NCBI RefSeq assembly: GCF_021245725.1
Contig: NZ_JAJGSX010000023.1
Coordinates: 1 to 64,000, forward strand
Direction: 5' to 3'
DNA length: 64,000 bases
DNA from: Pseudonocardia sp. TRM90224
Lineage (GTDB): Bacteria > Actinomycetota > Actinomycetes > Mycobacteriales > Pseudonocardiaceae
The translations under genes and the position numbers were made by a program. Position 1 is the stretch's first letter. Each line of letters opens with the position of its first letter. The notes under the pieces were generated by a model. It had not been told where the DNA came from. It did not search any database and saw only the letters and a list, made by a program, of their open reading frames with translations. Below, in pieces: positions 61,215-64,000 of this stretch.

Positions 61215-61257
61215 GAACGGCACTTTCGTCCATACCTATTGGACGAAAGTGCCGTTC
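61215..61257. repeat. Unrelated perfect hairpin in the 61 kb repeat cluster
   Basis: Perfect arms GAACGGCACTTTCGTCCA (61215-61232) and TGGACGAAAGTGCCGTTC (61240-61257) with a 7-base loop. A piece of the long composite leader (CCAGGAGTCCGCCATGGCCC) stands just before it at 61163-61182. Confidence 0.8.
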
Positions 61258-61283
61258 GTTCGCTTCCCGGCCCGGCGGGCGGG

Positions 61284-61360
61284 CCACACGCCGGGAAAGC
61301 CACTTTCCCGGCGTGTGGGGCCGGGAACGTGGCTTTCCCGGCAACGTGTGCGTCCCGCAC
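61284..61360. repeat. Family A palindromic repeat, locus 12
   Basis: CCACACGCCGGGAAAG pairs with CTTTCCCGGCGTGTGG in an extended first unit. A second unit, CCGGGAACGTGGCTTTCCCG, and the hairpin GTGTGCGTCCCGCAC follow. The tips are GCCGGG/CCCGGC rather than GGGCAGG, showing drift of the arms while the core is kept. Confidence 0.85.
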
Positions 61361-61408
61361 CGATCCCGTGTGCACCTGGGATGCACGGACAGCGGCCGTA
61401 GGGCGCAC

Positions 61409-61472
61409 GTGCACAGGTTGATGCCTTCGTGCACAAGTTCGAACCTGTGCACGGGGTGGCGAACCTGTGCAC
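61409..61472. repeat. GTGCACAGGTT inverted/direct repeats
   Basis: GTGCACAGGTT (61409) is complemented by AACCTGTGCAC at 61442 and again at 61462. A related GTGCACAAGTTC is at 61429. Several alternative hairpins are possible. It resembles no other site in the window. Confidence 0.7.
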
Positions 61473-61519
61473 GACCAACCCCGCGGCCCGACCCGGGCCG
61501 TGACGGCCGGTCGGGATGT

Positions 61520-61596
61520 GTGTGCGTTGCGCACGCGAGGGCAGGAAAGCCACTTTCCGGCCCTCACAGGGCAGGAAAGTGGCTTTCCTGCCCTCC
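61520..61596. repeat. Family A palindromic repeat, locus 13
   Basis: The hairpin GTGTGCGTTGCGCACGC is followed by GGAAAGCCACTTTCC and GGAAAGTGGCTTTCC, joined by GGCCCTCACAGGGCA, almost identical to locus 4. It ends within a few bases of the point where the PEP-mutase-family homology stops. Confidence 0.9.
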
Positions 61597-61600
61597 CCAA

Positions 61601-62332
61601 TCCCGGGGTGACCAGCGCGAACCCCAGCTCGGTGATCCGGGCGAGCGACAGCGGCGGCGTGCGCCCGCCCTCTGCCCAGTTGAACACCAGCGGCGCCACC
61701 CCGCGCAGTTCCCTCGCGATGCGCGCGATCTCGTCCTCGCTCACCGGCGCCTCGACGAAGAGCAGGTCGGCGCCGGCGTCCGCGTAGGCGCGGGCCCGGT
61801 CCAGCGCGGCGTCCAGCCCTTCCACGGCGACGGCGTCGGTGCGGGCGATGATCACCAGCTCGGGGTCGCGGCGGGCGGCGACGGCGGCCTCGACCTTGCC
61901 GACCATCTCGGCGCGAGTGATCAACTCTTTGCCGCTCATGTGCCCGCACTTCTTGGGCGTGACCTGGTCCTCCAGCTGCAGCGCAGCCACGCCCGCCTGC
62001 TCGTAGAGCGCAACCGTGCGCAGCACGTTGATCGCGTTCCCGTAGCCGGTGTCGGCGTCGGCGATCACCGGGACGTCGACGGCGGCGACGATGCGCCGGG
62101 CGTTGTCGGCCATCTCCGAGCCCGCGAGCAGGCCGACGTCGGGCCGGCCCAGCAGGCTCGCGCTCGCCCCGAACCCCGTCATGTAGACGGCATCGAACCC
62201 GGCCTGCTCGACCAGCCGTGCCGAGAGCCCGTCGTAGGCACCGGGCGCGACCAACGGCGCCTCACCTGCCAGCAACGCGCGCAGCCGCGCGGGTGCGCTC
62301 ACCGGTTCAGCCACTTCCACCTCCGCGTTCAT
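61601..62332 (-). pseudogene. Isocitrate lyase/PEP mutase-family gene, 3' end lost
   Basis: The first 244 residues are a good member of the family: GAYDGLSARLVEQAGFDAVY, VPVIADADTGYGNAINVLRT, the catalytic-type LQLEDQVTPKKCGHMSGKEL and IIARTDAVAVEGLDAALDRA. Carboligation-type C-C lyases such as methylisocitrate or oxaloacetate lyase belong here. After ITELGFALVTPG the frame enters the family A repeat and stays open, without any family resemblance, to 60779. About 45 C-terminal residues of a typical ~290-residue member are missing. The gene may be non-functional or make a protein with a foreign tail. Confidence 0.75.
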
Positions 62333-62338
62333 GTGCGA

Positions 62339-63043
62339 TCAGGCGGTGAGGCCACGGACGACGGCGATCATCCCGCCCAACGCCGCCAGCGCAAGCACGA
62401 TCTGCCGCATGCGCGCCGGCGGCAACCGCCGTGCGACGAGCATCCCGATCGCCCATCCCGCAGCCAGCGCGGCCATCGCGCCGCCGTCGAGCAGCGGGCC
62501 GCCGACGGATGCCAGCGCGACCAGGTTGAGCGCGATCCCGAAGACCTGCAGGGTCGGCCGGACGGTTTCTGCGGGCCAGCGCGCGTTGACCGCATAGAGC
62601 GCCGCGACCGGGCCGGACATGCCGCCGAGCACGTTCATCGCCCCGCTCGTGGCGCCGGCCACCAGCACCCCCTTCGTGCCGCGCAGCCACTGCAGGCTCA
62701 GCCCGACAGCCAGCGCGCCGGCGGCGAGCAGCGTCGTGGCGCCGGCCGCGACCGTCAGCACGCTCCGGTCGAGACCCTGCATGAGCCACGCGAGGCCGGG
62801 GGTGAGCACGATCCCCGGAGCCGCGAGCAGCAACCCGTTGCGCAGGCTCGCCTGCCGCCACGTCGGCACCAGCATCGCCACGCTCACCAGGGTCGCCAGC
62901 GTGATCACGAGGCGCAGGCCGTCCGACTGGCCCAGCACGGTGATCAGCAACGGCCCGCAGATCAGCGCGAACCCGAACCCCGCGACGGTCTGCGCGACGC
63001 TGCCGAGCGCCACGGCCACCAGTGCGACCACGAAGATCACCAC
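62339..63043 (-). CDS. TauE/SafE-family membrane transporter
   Basis: 234 residues with seven or eight hydrophobic helices. The first half has VALGSVAQTVAGFGFALICG, then PLLITVLGQSDGLRLVITLA. The second has the repeated family motif GATSGAMNVLGGMSGPVAAL. The family exports or takes up sulfite, sulfonates and related anions. The GTG at 63043 is used. It stands six bases upstream of the truncated lyase-type gene on the same strand, so the two were probably cotranscribed. Confidence 0.85.
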   Translation of the reverse strand: MVIFVVALVAVALGSVAQTVAGFGFALICGPLLITVLGQSDGLRLVITLATLVSVAMLVPTWRQASLRNGLLLAAPGIVLTPGLAWLMQGLDRSVLTVAAGATTLLAAGALAVGLSLQWLRGTKGVLVAGATSGAMNVLGGMSGPVAALYAVNARWPAETVRPTLQVFGIALNLVALASVGGPLLDGGAMAALAAGWAIGMLVARRLPPARMRQIVLALAALGGMIAVVRGLTA

Positions 63044-63156
63044 CGCGCCCCCACCCCGACTTCTGCGGTCCCGTAGGCCGGGTGGGGCGGTTGGCGGTGT
63101 GCGATTGCCACCGTTCGGATGATCACCGGGACGGCCCGGACCACTACGGTGGCGCT

Positions 63157-63516
63157 GTGCCTGATCATTCCGACGACGCGTTCGCCGCGCAGATGATGCG
63201 GCTCGCCGTGACCCGTTCCGGTGCCGCCGCCGTGATCACCGTGACCGGCGAGGTCGACGCGCTCACCGCTCCCGAGCTCAGCAGCGCCGTGGCCGCCGCA
63301 CCCGTGGCCACCGACCGACTCCTCGTGCTCGACCTGACCGGCGTGACGTTCCTCGGCTCGGCCGGGCTCGCTGTCATCTCCACCGCCGCGGCGTCGGTGT
63401 CGGTCCCGGTCAGAGTCGTCGCCGCCACCCACACCGTCACCAGACCGCTCGAAGTCACCGGGCTCGACCAGGTCGTCGAGCTGCACCCCACGCTAGCGTC
63501 CGCGCTCACCGCCTGA
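63157..63516 (+). CDS. STAS-domain anti-sigma factor antagonist
   Basis: 119 residues. The STAS fold has AAVITVTGEVDALTAPELSS, then LLVLDLTGVTFLGSAGLAVI, where the Ser in GSAGL is the position phosphorylated in SpoIIAA/RsbV proteins. It probably binds an anti-sigma kinase in a partner-switch circuit. No kinase is adjacent, and the SigB/F-type sigma factor lies 19 kb away. It has a GTG start. Confidence 0.88.
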   Translation: MPDHSDDAFAAQMMRLAVTRSGAAAVITVTGEVDALTAPELSSAVAAAPVATDRLLVLDLTGVTFLGSAGLAVISTAAASVSVPVRVVAATHTVTRPLEVTGLDQVVELHPTLASALTA

Positions 63517-63533
63517 TCGTTCCGCCCCGGCCC

Positions 63534-64000
63534 TCAGACCGGGGCGGACGTGCGGGTCAGCGTCTGACCGGTGGTCTCCGGCGCGAGTGCCTGCGACACC
63601 ACCGCACCCACCACGCAGAGGGCGGCGCCGATCATCATCGAGCCGCCGATCCCGATGGTCGAGATGCCGACCGGCAGCAGGAACGTGCCGACGGCCGCCC
63701 CGATCCGGCTGAACGCCGACGCGACCCCGACACCGCTGGACCGCACCGATGTCGGGAACACCTCGATGGGGTAGACCGCCGTCAGGTTGCCGGAAAGTGC
63801 GTTGAAGAAGGAGAAGAACGCGAAGCAGAGCACGACGACGATCGCCGGAGCGCCGCTCCACAGCCCGACGACGACCAGCGCGGCCGCCATGATCCAGAAC
63901 GGGCCGATCAGCTGCTTGCGGCGCCCCACCCGCTCGATCGTGAGCATGCCGACCACCGCACCGATCGCAGCGATCGCGTTCGCCGCGATCGTGCTCGCCC
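63534..64000 (-). CDS. MFS sugar transporter, C-terminal part (cut by window edge)
   Basis: About 155 residues are visible, covering five or six helices. The loop motif ERVGRRKQL, the segment NLTAVYPIEVFPTSVRSSGV and the closing PETTGQTL are typical of the sugar porter family of the major facilitator superfamily. The remainder lies beyond base 64000. It is convergent with the STAS gene. Confidence 0.85.
   Translation of the reverse strand, partial: ASTIAANAIAAIGAVVGMLTIERVGRRKQLIGPFWIMAAALVVVGLWSGAPAIVVVLCFAFFSFFNALSGNLTAVYPIEVFPTSVRSSGVGVASAFSRIGAAVGTFLLPVGISTIGIGGSMMIGAALCVVGAVVSQALAPETTGQTLTRTSAPV

Noticed and set aside
60779-61600. C-terminal extension of the PEP-mutase-family frame
   Set aside because: Beyond 61601 the frame translates repeats and then lies antisense to a small plus-strand gene and the end of the ROK gene, with no domain features; I treat it as accidental.

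Overview
The window is chromosomal DNA of a high-GC actinomycete. Codon third positions are strongly G/C, GTG starts are common, stop/start overlaps of the ATGA or GTGA type are frequent, and the families present (ANTAR regulators, gas-vesicle genes with GvpY/Z-like members, an F420-dependent TIGR03557 oxidoreductase, DUF574-type methyltransferase, NCS1 permease, SnoaL-tailed ECF sigma factors) are typical of that group. A Pseudonocardia-like genus is my guess; no rRNA or tRNA gene is present to settle it.

Layout. 0-4.2 kb: a gene tail, a DUF6158-type protein, a PAS-ANTAR antiterminator, a flavodoxin-type reductase, a MmcQ/YjbR protein, an alpha/beta hydrolase, a SnoaL-like protein and a short HTH protein. 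4.2-10.2 kb: two tandem secreted SGNH hydrolases facing a PucR regulator, a decayed TetR gene, an NmrA-like protein, a PfkB kinase and a VOC protein. 10.3-15.9 kb: a ten-gene gas-vesicle operon on the minus strand, read in order as Y-Z-A-F-G-O-J-L-S-K, plus a small membrane protein upstream. 16-22.4 kb: lipid kinase, sulfite-oxidase-like molybdoenzyme, fasciclin lipoprotein, ECF sigma factor with SnoaL tail, and a TetR/hydrolase divergent pair with two matching operators. 22.4-30.6 kb: SbmA/BacA-like ABC protein, Rho_N-type protein, and a four-gene translationally coupled operon (GntR, ADP-ribosylglycohydrolase, NCS1 permease, PfkB kinase) resembling E. coli yegTUVW, next to an M20 amidohydrolase. 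30.7-37.2 kb: GT-C-like membrane protein, cytochrome b-molybdopterin oxidoreductase with a small membrane partner, then methyltransferase, DUF2064 transferase, GT2 and a zinc-knuckle epimerase. 37.2-45.3 kb: a frameshifted SDR coupled to a second ECF sigma factor, hydrolase, DUF574 methyltransferase, CBS protein, a SigB/F-type sigma factor and an NDH-2-like flavoprotein. 45.4-51.6 kb: a coupled F420 oxidoreductase/hydrolase/unknown/lipoprotein operon, epoxide hydrolase divergent from a WYL regulator, RidA and GNAT proteins. 51.7-64 kb: a double-length ABC exporter, IlvD/Edd dehydratase, GH13 alpha-glucosidase divergent from a ROK regulator, a PEP-mutase-family gene cut short by repeats, TauE/SafE exporter, STAS protein and the end of an MFS sugar transporter.

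The most striking non-coding feature is a family of intergenic palindromes (core GGAAAGTGGCTTTCC and its reverse complement) at thirteen places, usually two units per locus and often preceded by a small GTGTGCGTTGCGCAC hairpin. A second palindrome family (core GACAACGACGT) occurs three times. Together with several unrelated long hairpins they occupy most of the longer gaps, and one cluster (61.2-61.6 kb) has replaced the 3' end of a gene.
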